Origin: Vreelandella halophila
GTDB taxonomy: Bacteria; Pseudomonadota; Gammaproteobacteria; Pseudomonadales; Oleiphilaceae
DNA: 64,000 nucleotides
NCBI RefSeq assembly: GCF_019903425.1
Contig: NZ_JACHUZ010000013.1
Coordinates: forward strand, 624,087 to 688,086
Direction: 5' to 3'
Positions 8,808-17,388 of the stretch are shown piece after piece (the first letter of the stretch is position 1; every line of letters begins with the position of its first letter). The translations under genes were made by a program, and so were the position numbers. The notes beneath the pieces were generated by a model that was not told the origin of the DNA, ran no database searches, and saw nothing but the letters and a program-made list of their open reading frames with translations.

Positions 8808-8888
8808 GTGTTAATGAATTCGTGGCCTTTGGGCGTGAAACACCCCCTTGAGTCGCGTTATGCTCGCGGGCTCATACATCATTAACAC
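8808..8888. promoter_or_regulatory. Perfect 10-bp inverted repeat flanking the promoter of the Spy-like gene
   Basis: GTGTTAATGA (8808-8817) and TCATTAACAC (8879-8888) are exact reverse complements separated by 61 bases. They bracket the presumed promoter of the Spy-like gene (start 8908); a TTGAGT/TCATAC pair with 18-base spacing lies between them. Two half-sites bound by one dimeric regulator, with looping, or a long-stem transcript structure are possible. The bound protein is unknown. Confidence 0.45.
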
Positions 8889-8907
8889 CACAACCGGAGT
8901 GTTCCCT

Positions 8908-9378
8908 ATGAAGACCTTCCGACTCCTCGCCGCCGGCCTCGCCATGCTTATGGCCTTTACCGCCGGCGCCCAGCAGATGGGTCAGCAGGGTGGCGACCAG
9001 GTAGACCAGCTGGCGCGCATGGTTGATCTTACCGACGAACAGCAGGAAGAGATCCGCGGCATCCTGGACGAGATGCAGGGCGACATCCAGGACACGCAGA
9101 AGCAGATCCAGCAGCTTCAGCAGAAGCTGGACGGTCGTGTCGGCCCGGATTATGACGAGGAAGCCATCCGCGAGGATGCCGAGAAGCTGGGTAATCTCAC
9201 CGGTGAGATGACGGCGGAAAGCATCCTGCTCCAGTCCCGCGTGGAAGCGGTGTTCACCGAAGAACAGCGCAAGGAGCTGGAGAAGCAGATGCAGAAGCAG
9301 CGCCAGCAGATGCAGCGCATGCAGCAGCAGATGCAGCAGCGCAGCCAGGGTCAGGGCAGCGGCCAGGGTCAGCAGTAA
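8908..9378 (+). CDS. Spy/CpxP-like periplasmic LTxxQ protein
   Basis: A 156-residue secreted protein. The ATG at 8908 starts a clear signal peptide (MKTFRLLAAGLAMLMAFTAG, cut after about residue 21). The mature part is almost wholly helical and carries two LTxxQ-type motifs, VDLTDEQQEEIRGIL and AVFTEEQRKELEKQ, the hallmark of the Spy/CpxP family of periplasmic chaperones and metal-stress proteins. The C-terminus is a Gln/Met-rich tail of alternating QMQ and QQM that is unusually extreme. The role in envelope protein quality control or metal binding is inferred from family. A 10-bp inverted repeat surrounds its promoter. Confidence 0.8.
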   Translation: MKTFRLLAAGLAMLMAFTAGAQQMGQQGGDQVDQLARMVDLTDEQQEEIRGILDEMQGDIQDTQKQIQQLQQKLDGRVGPDYDEEAIREDAEKLGNLTGEMTAESILLQSRVEAVFTEEQRKELEKQMQKQRQQMQRMQQQMQQRSQGQGSGQGQQ

Positions 9379-9407
9379 AACAACCTGCTCGCCCCTGAGT
9401 GGCGATT

Positions 9408-9433
9408 CGCCCGGCCGGGAAAGTGGCCGGGCG
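9408..9433. terminator. GC-rich hairpin between convergent genes
   Basis: CGCCCGGCC (9408-9416) and GGCCGGGCG (9425-9433) form a perfect 9-bp stem with an 8-base loop, between the stop of the Spy-like gene and the stop of the convergent flavodoxin-fold gene. No T-run; probably a shared terminator. Confidence 0.55.
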
Positions 9434-9441
9434 GATGGCCT

Positions 9442-9909
9442 TCAGAACATGCCCGCATCCAGGCCCGCGGCCAGGTAAAGACCCAACTCCTCGCACTGGG
9501 TGATGAATTCCTCCCGGAATTCGCCGTGGCACAGCAGTGGCTCCTGAACCGCCCGCCAGCGGAGCCCGGTGGTAATCGTCTCGATGGCTTTCAGCGTTCC
9601 CGTACCGTCCTTGCCCGCCCGCACAAAGCTGGCGAACGGCAGGGCCTGAGTCTCTTCCAGGCAGGGATAATAGATCCGATCAAAAAAATCTTTTAGCGCA
9701 CCGCTCATAGTTCCGAGATTCTCGGTGGTGCCCAGAATGATCGCATCTGCCCCGAGAACGTCTTCCGGGCCGGCTTCCAGTGGGGGTATGTGCCGTGCGT
9801 CGACGTTTTCGATATCCTCATGGTGTGCGCCCCGGAGAACCGCCTCCGCCATGCGGGACGTATTGGGTGAGGGTGTATGGGCAACGATCAGAAGCTGCCT
9901 GGCAGTCAT
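9442..9909 (-). CDS. Flavodoxin-fold / NAD(P)H-dependent FMN reductase-like protein
   Basis: A 155-residue protein. The N-terminal LLIVAHTPSPNTSRMAEAV is the phosphate-binding loop of the flavodoxin-like fold (hydrophobic strand, then T-x-S-x-N-T). ADAIILGTTENLGTMSGALKDFFDR is the second FMN-contacting segment, as in flavodoxin-family oxidoreductases. It is probably an FMN-binding oxidoreductase of the cytoplasm; partner and substrate are unknown. It is divergent from hemH with an 89-base gap, which could link it to haem or redox metabolism, but this is only positional. Family confident, function not. Confidence 0.78.
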   Translation of the reverse strand: MTARQLLIVAHTPSPNTSRMAEAVLRGAHHEDIENVDARHIPPLEAGPEDVLGADAIILGTTENLGTMSGALKDFFDRIYYPCLEETQALPFASFVRAGKDGTGTLKAIETITTGLRWRAVQEPLLCHGEFREEFITQCEELGLYLAAGLDAGMF

Positions 9910-9998
9910 TGAGTCACCTTCTGCAGGGAACCAGTTTTCATGGTGGTGCGTATGAAACGCAAGTCAATCCATTCCAGCCCAACGGGGAATCCAACCGT

Positions 9999-11093
9999 AT
10001 GAAATACCGTGGCATGAGCGAGCATTTCACCCACGACCAGCCGGCCAGGGTGGGCGTGCTCATCACCAACCTGGGCACGCCGGATGAGCCCACAACACCG
10101 GCACTGCGCCGCTATCTGGACCAGTTTCTCTCCGACCCCCGCGTGATCGAGCTGCCGCGCCTTCTCTGGTGGCTGATCCTGCACGGCATTGTGCTTCGGA
10201 CCCGCCCAAAAAAATCCGCCGAGGGCTATCGCAGCGTCTGGAGCGAGGAGGGCTCGCCGCTGCTGGTCCACACCAAGGGCCAGAGCGAGGGGGTCAAGCA
10301 GCGCCTGCAGTTCCGCTACGGGCAGAACATCGAGGTGGCCTACGCCATGCGTTACGGTAACCCCTCGATTGCCTCCGCGATTGATGACCTGCAGCGCCGT
10401 GGCGTGCGTCAGCTTCTGGTGCTTCCCATGTACCCGCAGTACGCCGCCTCCACCACCGGCTCCACATTCGATGCGCTGGCACAGGACTTCCAGCAGCGGC
10501 GCTGGCTGCCGGATCTGCGCTTCATCAGCCATTACCACGACTTTGAGCCCTACATCGAGGCGGTGGCGCGCAAGATCGAGCGTTATTGGGAAGAGAATGG
10601 CCGGCCGGACATGCTGGTGCTGTCCTACCATGGAGTGCCCAAACGCTACCTGCTCAACGGCGACCCCTATCACTGCGAATGCCACAAGACCACGCGGCTG
10701 CTGACCAGGCGCCTGGGGCTGCGCGAAGGTGAGTACATGACCACATTCCAGTCCCGTTTCGGCAACGAGGAGTGGCTCCAGCCCTATACGGACGAAACCA
10801 TGAAGTCATTGCCCGGCCAGGGCGTGAAGCGGGTCCATGTGGTCTGCCCCGGCTTTTCGTCGGATTGCCTGGAGACCATCGAGGAGATCGATGAGGAGAA
10901 TCGCGAGTACTTCATGGAAGCCGGAGGCGAGGACTTCCACTACATTCCGGCGCTGAACTCGGACGAGGATCACATCGATATGATCACTACCCTGGTGGAG
11001 AAGCACCTTCAGGGATGGACCCTTCCCGAGAACAATCCGGACGAGCTGGCGGCCAGCCGCGAGCGCGCCGAGGCGCTCGGGGCCGACCAGTAG
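9999..11093 (+). CDS. hemH: Ferrochelatase
   Basis: A 364-residue enzyme that inserts Fe2+ into protoporphyrin IX, the last step of haem synthesis. The start at ATG 9999 is supported by GGGGA upstream and by the family-like beginning VGVLITNLGTPDEPTTPALR. The open frame further upstream overlaps the divergent gene and is not conserved-looking. Family motifs visible: SYHGVPKRYL with the catalytic-site His (about residue 210), YHCECHKTTRL, and TFQSRFGNEEWLQPYTDETM. The C-terminus ends in a short charged tail. It converges with the RNase II gene, leaving 12 bases between stops. Confidence 0.95.
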   Translation: MKYRGMSEHFTHDQPARVGVLITNLGTPDEPTTPALRRYLDQFLSDPRVIELPRLLWWLILHGIVLRTRPKKSAEGYRSVWSEEGSPLLVHTKGQSEGVKQRLQFRYGQNIEVAYAMRYGNPSIASAIDDLQRRGVRQLLVLPMYPQYAASTTGSTFDALAQDFQQRRWLPDLRFISHYHDFEPYIEAVARKIERYWEENGRPDMLVLSYHGVPKRYLLNGDPYHCECHKTTRLLTRRLGLREGEYMTTFQSRFGNEEWLQPYTDETMKSLPGQGVKRVHVVCPGFSSDCLETIEEIDEENREYFMEAGGEDFHYIPALNSDEDHIDMITTLVEKHLQGWTLPENNPDELAASRERAEALGADQ

Positions 11094-11105
11094 GGTCGGC
11101 CGGAA

Positions 11106-13055
11106 TCAGGCGTCGACCAGATCGAAGCGGATCTGGCGGCGCTCCTCATCCACTTCCTTGAACCGAACCGTCACCACCTGATCCAGCCTGAAACGGCGCT
11201 GGTCGCTGGCGATGGTATGGGTGACCGGGTCGAAGCTGAACTTCTCGGGCAGGTCACGTGCGGCTACAAAGCCCACCAGGCCGGTTTCATCCAGCTTCAC
11301 CTGGAAGCCTCCGGCGTTCACCTGGACGATGGTGCCTTGATGCGCCTCGTCGCCCAGGCTGGGCGCAAACTGGCACTTGAGGCTGTGCTCCATCTCGTTG
11401 ACCGCCTGGCGCAGCTGCCACTGGGATTCCTGCAGGGCCTTGAGCACGGATTCATCCCAGTCGGGTTTGCCGGCAAGGCCCAGGTGATGGCGGATCAGCC
11501 GGTGCACGAAGTAGTCGCTGTATTTGCGCAGCGGTGAGGTCATGGTGGTGTAGAGAGACAGCCCCATGCCCTGGTGGGGCGCCGCTTGGGTAGCCATTTC
11601 GGCGCGTTCCAGCTGGCGCATGACAATGGCCTTCACCGGAAGATCCGTATCCAGCGCCGAGGCCCGACGTACCAGGCTGGTGAAGCCTTCCGCCGTGGTG
11701 GGGTCTATGTCCAGCAGCTCCGGGCAGTGCTGTTCCAGAAGCTGGCGGATGTTGTCCGCCTTCCCCTCGCGCACGCCGGCGTGGGTGATGAAGAGCCCAT
11801 CCCCGCTGCGCTGTTGCAGGAAGTCCGCCGCACAGCGGTTGGCGGCGATCATGCATTCCTCGATCAGTCGGTGCGCGCTGGTCTGGTAGCGCTTCTCGAT
11901 GCTGCGGATCTTGCGGTTCTCATCCAGTCGGATGCGGTAATCCGGTCGTTCCTCGTTGACCAGGGCGTTGGTTTCGCGCCATTGCCGCAGGGCTTCGCCC
12001 ACGGATTTGAGCTGGTTCAGGCTTTCCAGGGTGGTATCGTCCAGCGCCTGGATCTCCTCGTCGGTCCGGCCCTCAAACAGGGCCTCCACGCTTTCATAGG
12101 CCAGCTTGGCGCGGGAGCGGATGGTGGCGGCGCGCAGCTGGTAATCGCCCATGTTGCCTTCGGCGTCCAGCTGCAGGTCACAGACCAGGGCCAGCCGGTC
12201 CCTGCCCGCCATGAGCGAGCCCAGGTCCTGGCTGATGGCCGAGGGCAGCATGGCCCTGGGCTGGCCGGGGAAGTAGGCGGAACTGGCGCGCAGCCGCGCT
12301 TCCTGCTCCGTGGCGCCGTCCTCCGGCAGTAGTGCCGCCGGGTCCGCAATGGCGATGCACAGGCGCCAGCCGGCCCCGGGAAGGGCCTGGGCCATAACGG
12401 CGTCGTCCATGTCCTGGGTGCTGGGGGCGTCGATGGTCACAAAGGGCAGATCCGTCAGGTCCTCGCGCCCGGAGGTGGCCTGCTCAATGGCCGACTCCGA
12501 GAGGGTGGCGACCTCTTCGTTCACCGCCTCGGGCCATTCGTCGCGCAGCTGGTACTTGGCCATGGCGTAGCCACGCTCGATGCCCGGGTCCGACTCGTTG
12601 CCGATGACACTCAGCACCTCGGCCTGGGCATTGCCGCTGCTGAAGGGGTGGCGTGTGACCCGGGCGTGGACGAAGTCGCCGTGCTTCGCCTGGTTGCGCT
12701 GTTTCGGGGGCACGAAGAACCACCGGCTGAGGCCGTTGATGTCCGGTGCCACAAAGTGGCCCTTGCCCCGGACCACGTACTGGCCAATGAAGGTATCCAG
12801 AACCCGCTCGTCGACGGTCTCAAGCTCTCCTGCCTGCTTGCCGCCGTTGCCCTGGGTGATCTGGATCTGGACCCGGTCGCCCAGCAGTACCTTCTGGGCT
12901 TCATCCTTTGGCAGATAGATGTCGCGGCCGTCATCCAGGGTGACGAAACCGAAGCGTCCGGTGACGCGCTTGATAGTGCCGGCAAACAGCTCCTTGTCGG
13001 ACTGGATGTCGGAACGGAGCTGCTGGAGCTGGTTCAGGGCGTCGCTGTTCAGCAT
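11106..13055 (-). CDS. rnb: Exoribonuclease II (RNB family)
   Basis: A 649-residue 3'-to-5' exoribonuclease, close to the length of E. coli RNase II (644). An N-terminal cold-shock/OB domain (GTIKRVTGRFGFVTLDDGRD, about 27-85) is followed by the RNB catalytic block with FVTIDAPSTQDMDDAV (about 200-215), whose aspartates bind the catalytic metals. A second conserved block is HRLIEECMIAANRCAADFL, and the C-terminal S1 domain begins about residue 555 (QGTIVQVNAGGFQVKLDE). The TSPLRKYSDYFVHRL segment is typical of the RNB active-site channel. It could be called RNase R-like, but the length and single S1 domain favour RNase II. Confidence 0.93.
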   Translation of the reverse strand: MLNSDALNQLQQLRSDIQSDKELFAGTIKRVTGRFGFVTLDDGRDIYLPKDEAQKVLLGDRVQIQITQGNGGKQAGELETVDERVLDTFIGQYVVRGKGHFVAPDINGLSRWFFVPPKQRNQAKHGDFVHARVTRHPFSSGNAQAEVLSVIGNESDPGIERGYAMAKYQLRDEWPEAVNEEVATLSESAIEQATSGREDLTDLPFVTIDAPSTQDMDDAVMAQALPGAGWRLCIAIADPAALLPEDGATEQEARLRASSAYFPGQPRAMLPSAISQDLGSLMAGRDRLALVCDLQLDAEGNMGDYQLRAATIRSRAKLAYESVEALFEGRTDEEIQALDDTTLESLNQLKSVGEALRQWRETNALVNEERPDYRIRLDENRKIRSIEKRYQTSAHRLIEECMIAANRCAADFLQQRSGDGLFITHAGVREGKADNIRQLLEQHCPELLDIDPTTAEGFTSLVRRASALDTDLPVKAIVMRQLERAEMATQAAPHQGMGLSLYTTMTSPLRKYSDYFVHRLIRHHLGLAGKPDWDESVLKALQESQWQLRQAVNEMEHSLKCQFAPSLGDEAHQGTIVQVNAGGFQVKLDETGLVGFVAARDLPEKFSFDPVTHTIASDQRRFRLDQVVTVRFKEVDEERRQIRFDLVDA

Positions 13056-13084
13056 TGAGAGAATAACCTGTCAGTAGTGCGGAG

Positions 13085-13609
13085 TCAGAGGCTGGTCTGG
13101 GCGGGGTAGTGTTCAAAGACTTCCTGATCACCGTTGTCCCGGAAAAGAATCACATCGAAGGCGTCTCGGCCACGGCCTTCCATTTCCATGCCCGGTGAGC
13201 CTACCGGCATACGCGGCACACTCAGGCCGGCGGCCTCGGGCTGTTCCCGCAGAAGGCGCTTCACGTCGGAGGCGGGAACGTGGCCCTCGATGAGGTAGCC
13301 GCCGATGAAGGCGGTGTGGCAGCTGGCGAGTGACCGTGGCAGCCCGGCTTCCTGCTTGACGCGGTTGATGTTGCTGACTTCCCGCTTTTCAGCCTGGAAT
13401 CCAGCCTCGCGCATGTGCTCGATCCAGTCGCCACAGCAGCCGCAGGTGGGGGAGGCGAAGACGGTGAGCGTCTGCTCCGGAGCGACACTTTCCTGCGCCT
13501 TCTCCGCTGTGGCGGTTTCCCCTCCGTTGCCGGAAACCAGTTGGGTGGCGCCAAGGGCAACAGCGGCGATGGCGGCCAGGCTCAGTACGGTGATGATCAG
13601 ACGGCGCAT
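13085..13609 (-). CDS. DUF411 metal-binding protein, membrane-anchored or secreted
   Basis: A 174-residue protein with an N-terminal hydrophobic segment (about residues 5-25), either a signal peptide or an anchor. The DUF411 core begins at TLTVFASPTCGCCGDWIEHM; the C-G-C-C cluster is the presumed metal (copper) ligand set. A second motif, ASCHTAFIGGYLIEGHVPASD, is the C-H-T pair of the family. DUF411 proteins are often found beside copper-resistance genes, but no such gene is present here. It sits 5 bases after the GGDEF-EAL gene, so the two are probably cotranscribed. Family confident, role inferred. Confidence 0.86.
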   Translation of the reverse strand: MRRLIITVLSLAAIAAVALGATQLVSGNGGETATAEKAQESVAPEQTLTVFASPTCGCCGDWIEHMREAGFQAEKREVSNINRVKQEAGLPRSLASCHTAFIGGYLIEGHVPASDVKRLLREQPEAAGLSVPRMPVGSPGMEMEGRGRDAFDVILFRDNGDQEVFEHYPAQTSL

Positions 13610-13614
13610 GATGG

Positions 13615-15201
13615 TCAGGAGTACTCTGTTGTATTGGATCGGTTGAAGCTGATCTGTTTCACCAGCTCATCCGGGGCCAGGGGCGGGCTGATCCGTTCAC
13701 CCTGGGCAAAATCGCACCGGTGTGCGTTGACGAACGTCAGGTGCGCATCGGTATCGACACCCGTTGCGGTGACCTGCATGCCCAGATTGTGGGCCAGGTG
13801 GATGATCGCCCTGACGATCACACTGTCATTATGCCGGCTGGTGACGCGCCGTACAAAGCCCGGCTCGATTTTGAGCTGATGCACGGGGAAGTCCCTGACC
13901 CAGGCGAGAGAGGCGGTGCCCCGCCCGAAGCCGTCGATGCTGATGGGCAGGCCGAGCTCACTCAGCGCCCGCAGCTGCTGTTCCCGCTGGTGGCCGTTGC
14001 TGGCCAGGCTGGCTTCTGCAAGCTCCAGTTCCAGGGCTTCCGGGGCGATCTCACAGCGTCTCAGGGATCCCGCGATGTGTTCCACCAGGCCGCTGTCCTC
14101 CAGCTCCGGGCCGTACAGGTTAACGGCTATCGTCAGGTGCTGCGCTCCGCTCTGGCGCCAGCGTCGCAGCTGGTCGCAGACCAGCGTGATCGTGTGGCGG
14201 GTGATGGCAGGCGTCAATCCGGTTTCCAGTGCCGCCTCCATAAAGGATTCGGGCCCCAGGTCCCCGCGTTCCGGATGCTCCCAGTTCAGCGTGGCCTCCG
14301 CCGAGACCCACTGCCCGGTGGCCAGATCCTGCTGTGGCTGATAGAGCAGATGGAAGCGCTTCTGCTCCAGGGCGTCATGCAGTCCCCAGTGCAGCTCCAT
14401 CCGTTCCCGGATCCGTTCGTGCAGGCGTTCGTTGTAGAACTGGTAACGGGTGCCGGAAAGCTCCGCCGCCTGGTTGAGAGCCGCTTCGGCGCTGGCGATC
14501 AGGGACTGGGCATCCCCGACATGATCCGGAAAGAGCGCCACGCCGATGGAGGCGGAGAGGTAGCGGTCCTCGTCGTCCATGGGTATGGGGCGGTGGAAGA
14601 GTGCCCGGATGCGATCCATAAGGTGGATGAGTGATTCCAGCTCCGGCAGCGGATAACAGCGCAGGTAGAAGTCATCGCTGCTGGCCCGGCAGAACAGGTG
14701 GTTGCTGTCCTCCAGGGTGCGCAGCCGCTCGGCCACCGCCATCAGCAGCTGGTCGCCGTAATCGTGGCCCATGGCATTGTTGAGCGTCTGGAAGCCGTCC
14801 AGGTCGATCGCGATGACTGCGATCTTCTCTCCTGACTGGCGTGCGCGCTGGACCGCGTAATCCAGATCCTCCATGAAGAAGTGGCGGTTGGCGAGGCCTG
14901 TCAGCGGGTCATTGCTGGCAATGCGTTCGAGGTCGGCCACGACGCTCACCCGCCGGTCGGTTTCCTGACGCAGGGCGGCGCGGGTTTTTTCCAGCAGCTG
15001 GTGGCGGCGTTGCAGGCCCCGTCCCAGTGCCAGCGCCAGGGTGGCAAGGGTCCCGCAGGTGAGGATCAGCGTTGGCCAGAATTGCCCTGCGCGCCACGAC
15101 AGTACGGTTCCAGCAGCGACCAGCGACAGGGCAGTAAGCCATGCCAGGGCGAGCAGAATCGGCGGTCGGGTATCAGCACTGAACAGCGAACGCAGTGGCA
15201 T
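13615..15201 (-). CDS. GGDEF-EAL protein with both active sites degenerate
   Basis: A 528-residue protein: two N-terminal membrane spans (about residues 15-35 and 42-60), a short coiled linker, a GGDEF domain (about 95-255) and an EAL domain (about 270-520). The GGDEF loop reads ASSDDF (about 173) instead of GGDEF. In the EAL domain the motif reads EAT, the DDFG loop reads DGFG (about 419), and the AEGVE motif reads ATGVD (about 478), so a metal-binding Asp and a catalytic-site Glu are missing. The lysine of KIE and the Gln before the last loop remain. This points to a protein that neither makes nor degrades c-di-GMP but may bind it or act by protein contact. DUF411 follows in the same direction. 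Confidence 0.88.
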   Translation of the reverse strand: MPLRSLFSADTRPPILLALAWLTALSLVAAGTVLSWRAGQFWPTLILTCGTLATLALALGRGLQRRHQLLEKTRAALRQETDRRVSVVADLERIASNDPLTGLANRHFFMEDLDYAVQRARQSGEKIAVIAIDLDGFQTLNNAMGHDYGDQLLMAVAERLRTLEDSNHLFCRASSDDFYLRCYPLPELESLIHLMDRIRALFHRPIPMDDEDRYLSASIGVALFPDHVGDAQSLIASAEAALNQAAELSGTRYQFYNERLHERIRERMELHWGLHDALEQKRFHLLYQPQQDLATGQWVSAEATLNWEHPERGDLGPESFMEAALETGLTPAITRHTITLVCDQLRRWRQSGAQHLTIAVNLYGPELEDSGLVEHIAGSLRRCEIAPEALELELAEASLASNGHQREQQLRALSELGLPISIDGFGRGTASLAWVRDFPVHQLKIEPGFVRRVTSRHNDSVIVRAIIHLAHNLGMQVTATGVDTDAHLTFVNAHRCDFAQGERISPPLAPDELVKQISFNRSNTTEYS

Positions 15202-15272
15202 TGCGGTTGGGCCTCAGGGCCGGAAGCGGTGGTTCCTCAGTGTAGGCAACTGTGCACAAATGTCCACGGCTG

Positions 15273-15647
15273 CTATGAGCGCTGGCGGGAGGCTCCCAGT
15301 GTAACGGATACCGAGTCCGAGAAGCGCAGGGCATGAGGCTTGTCGATTTCCACCTCCGCCTCCAGAACCGCTTCGGGCGCCATGGCCAGATCCAGGACTT
15401 CACGGGTCATCCGTTCCAGCAGCGAGAAGCGGTTGCCCTCCACATGGGCAATGATGTTCTTGGTAATGGTGCGGTAGTTCAACGCCGCCTCGATGTCGTT
15501 GTTACGGATGGCCTGGTCGGCGTCATACAGCAGCCGGATGTTGATCACCACGTCCTGGCGGTTGTTGATCTCATCTTCCTTGATGCCGACGTAGGTGCGC
15601 AGGCGGAGATCCTTGATGCGGATGGTGGCGGTGCGTGCGTCGATCAT
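15273..15647 (-). CDS. folX: Dihydroneopterin triphosphate 2'-epimerase
   Basis: A 124-residue enzyme of the dihydroneopterin aldolase fold. The N-terminus [20 protein letters not shown], then [19 protein letters not shown] and [19 protein letters not shown] follow FolX closely, more so than FolB aldolase. It epimerises dihydroneopterin triphosphate to the monapterin form. It follows folE by 16 bases on the same strand, so the two probably form an operon for tetrahydromonapterin, the cofactor of phenylalanine hydroxylase in Pseudomonas-type bacteria. The third gene of that pathway, folM, is not in the window next to them. FolB is the alternative reading and less likely. Confidence 0.9.
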   Translation of the reverse strand: MIDARTATIRIKDLRLRTYVGIKEDEINNRQDVVINIRLLYDADQAIRNNDIEAALNYRTITKNIIAHVEGNRFSLLERMTREVLDLAMAPEAVLEAEVEIDKPHALRFSDSVSVTLGASRQRS

Positions 15648-15663
15648 GGCGGCCCCGTGGTGG

Positions 15664-16230
15664 TCAGCTGCGTTTGAGCAGGGTCAGGAATTCCATGCGC
15701 GTGGCCTGGGATTCACGGAAGGTGCCCAGCATCACCGAGGTCTTCATGGTGGAGTTCTGCTTTTCCACGCCGCGCATCATCATGCACATGTGATGGGCCT
15801 CGATGACCACCGCCACGCCCTTGGCACCAGTGACCTCCTGGATTGCTTCGGCGATCTGGCGCGTGAGCGATTCCTGGATCTGCAGGCGGCGGGCGAACAT
15901 GTCCACGATGCGGGCGCATTTGGACAGCCCCAGTACCCGCCCGTTGGGCAGGTAGGCAAGGTGGCACTTGCCCACAAAGGGCAGAAGGTGGTGTTCGCAC
16001 AGGGAATAGAGTTCAATGTCCTGTACCGCCACCATCTCGTCATTGGACGATTCAAAGATGGCGCCATTGACGATGGAATCCAGGTCCTGATGATAGCCGT
16101 GGGTCAGGAATTCCATGGCCCTGGCGGCGCGTTCGGGGGTCTCGGCGAGGCCCTCGCGTTCCGGATCCTCACCCAGGCGGCGGATGATGTCCCGGTAGTC
16201 CGCTGCCAGCCCCTCGGTGTTGTGCTCCAT
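15664..16230 (-). CDS. folE: GTP cyclohydrolase I
   Basis: A 188-residue enzyme that converts GTP to dihydroneopterin triphosphate, the entry reaction of folate and pterin synthesis. The zinc site is visible in [12 protein letters not shown] (Cys and His, about residues 76-79) and in [15 protein letters not shown] (Cys, about 149). The [18 protein letters not shown] block and the C-terminal [14 protein letters not shown] also match. Length is normal for the type IA enzyme. It lies directly upstream of folX and is divergent from the hydrolase gene with 220 bases between; this gap probably holds both promoters, but no operator is recognised. Confidence 0.95.
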   Translation of the reverse strand: MEHNTEGLAADYRDIIRRLGEDPEREGLAETPERAARAMEFLTHGYHQDLDSIVNGAIFESSNDEMVAVQDIELYSLCEHHLLPFVGKCHLAYLPNGRVLGLSKCARIVDMFARRLQIQESLTRQIAEAIQEVTGAKGVAVVIEAHHMCMMMRGVEKQNSTMKTSVMLGTFRESQATRMEFLTLLKRS

Positions 16231-16450
16231 GGTGTACTCCCGGGTTCAACCCATCGTTGATCAGCGATCCATTATGCCGTTAGCGCGAATCCCATCATAG
16301 AAAGGCTCAATGGAAGACGGCCGACGGATTATCTCTTTTTCTCAGTTTACGACGCAATGAAGCCACTGGATGAGTGTTGCAGGTTGCACATTGCGATAGA
16401 CTCAGCCGCCGGAAGACAGAACCATCACATAACAGACAGGGAGAGGCGTG

Positions 16451-17380
16451 ATGCACCGGAATACAGACGATCTTCCCCCCGGCGGTCGGGTCGAGGGGGA
16501 GTCCCATGGACTGCAACGCTGGCAGGAGGCCGGGTGCTGGTTCATGTACGGCGAACATGCCGTGTTCAGCCGTATTGGCGGTCGGGGTGACCCCCTGCTG
16601 CTGATTCACGGCTTTCCCACGGCCTCCTGGGACTGGCACCGGTTGTGGCCGGCGCTGAGTGAGCATTACCGGCTGCTGGCTCCGGACATGCTGGGGTTCG
16701 GGTTCTCGGATAAGCCCCAGGACCACGACTATTCCATCATCGAGCAGGCGGACCTGATCCAGGGCTGGCTGGAGCAGATGGGCGAGGAACGGGTGCACGT
16801 CCTCGCTCACGACTATGGGGCGACCGTGACCCAGGAGCTTCTGGCCCGTGAGCGCGAGGGCAGCCTCGGATTCCGCATAGAGAGTATCGCCCTGATGAAT
16901 GCGGCGCTATTCCCGGAGGTACACCAGCCCCTCCTCATCCAGAAGCTGCTTCTGGGGCCGCTGGGTGGGCTTGTGAGCCGGGCACTGACGCGGCGGGTGT
17001 TCGAGAACAGCCTGGGGCGTATCTTCGGTGCGGCCACCCAGCCCACGGCACGGGACATTGAGGATTTCTGGCAGCTGCTGATCCACAACAACGGGCGCGG
17101 GGTCATCCATCGCATCATCCACTACATGGAGGAGCGCCGGGTCCACCGGCACCGCTGGGTGGGAGCGCTCCAGGCCATGGAACAGCCAGCGCAGCTGATC
17201 TGGGGCGGCGCGGACCCTGTCTCCGGGCAGGCCATGCTCCAGCGTTACCGGGAGCTGGTGAGTGACCGCGGGATTGCACTGCTGGACGACATTGGTCACT
17301 ATCCGCATTTCGAGGCGCCCGCGGAAACGCTGCAGCACTACCTGGCCTTCCGTCGTCGTATTGCACTGGGTAATGACTGA
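16451..17380 (+). CDS. Alpha/beta-hydrolase with Asp nucleophile (MEST/epoxide-hydrolase-like)
   Basis: A 309-residue alpha/beta-hydrolase. The ATG at 16451 follows GGGAGAG (a GTG three bases earlier is also possible). LLLIHGFPTASWDWHRLW carries the oxyanion-hole HGFP motif. LAHDYGATVTQELLA places an Asp (about residue 120) at the nucleophile position where esterases have Ser, as in haloalkane dehalogenases, epoxide hydrolases and MEST-like proteins. The His is in DDIGHYPHFEAP (about 282), and an acidic residue is in WGGADPVSG. Substrate unknown. It is followed 8 bases later by a patatin-like lipase, suggesting lipid or ester turnover. Confidence 0.82.
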   Translation: MHRNTDDLPPGGRVEGESHGLQRWQEAGCWFMYGEHAVFSRIGGRGDPLLLIHGFPTASWDWHRLWPALSEHYRLLAPDMLGFGFSDKPQDHDYSIIEQADLIQGWLEQMGEERVHVLAHDYGATVTQELLAREREGSLGFRIESIALMNAALFPEVHQPLLIQKLLLGPLGGLVSRALTRRVFENSLGRIFGAATQPTARDIEDFWQLLIHNNGRGVIHRIIHYMEERRVHRHRWVGALQAMEQPAQLIWGGADPVSGQAMLQRYRELVSDRGIALLDDIGHYPHFEAPAETLQHYLAFRRRIALGND

Positions 17381-17388
17381 CCACACTG

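Noticed and set aside
8802-8815. CpxR-like box GTAAA...GTTAA before the Spy-like gene
   Set aside because: The start-to-start distance is 8 rather than 10 bases and the second half has a mismatch, so it does not fit the CpxR consensus.
15273-15647. Reading folX as dihydroneopterin aldolase FolB
   Set aside because: The stretches around [20 protein letters not shown] and [16 protein letters not shown] fit FolX better, and the gene is paired with folE.
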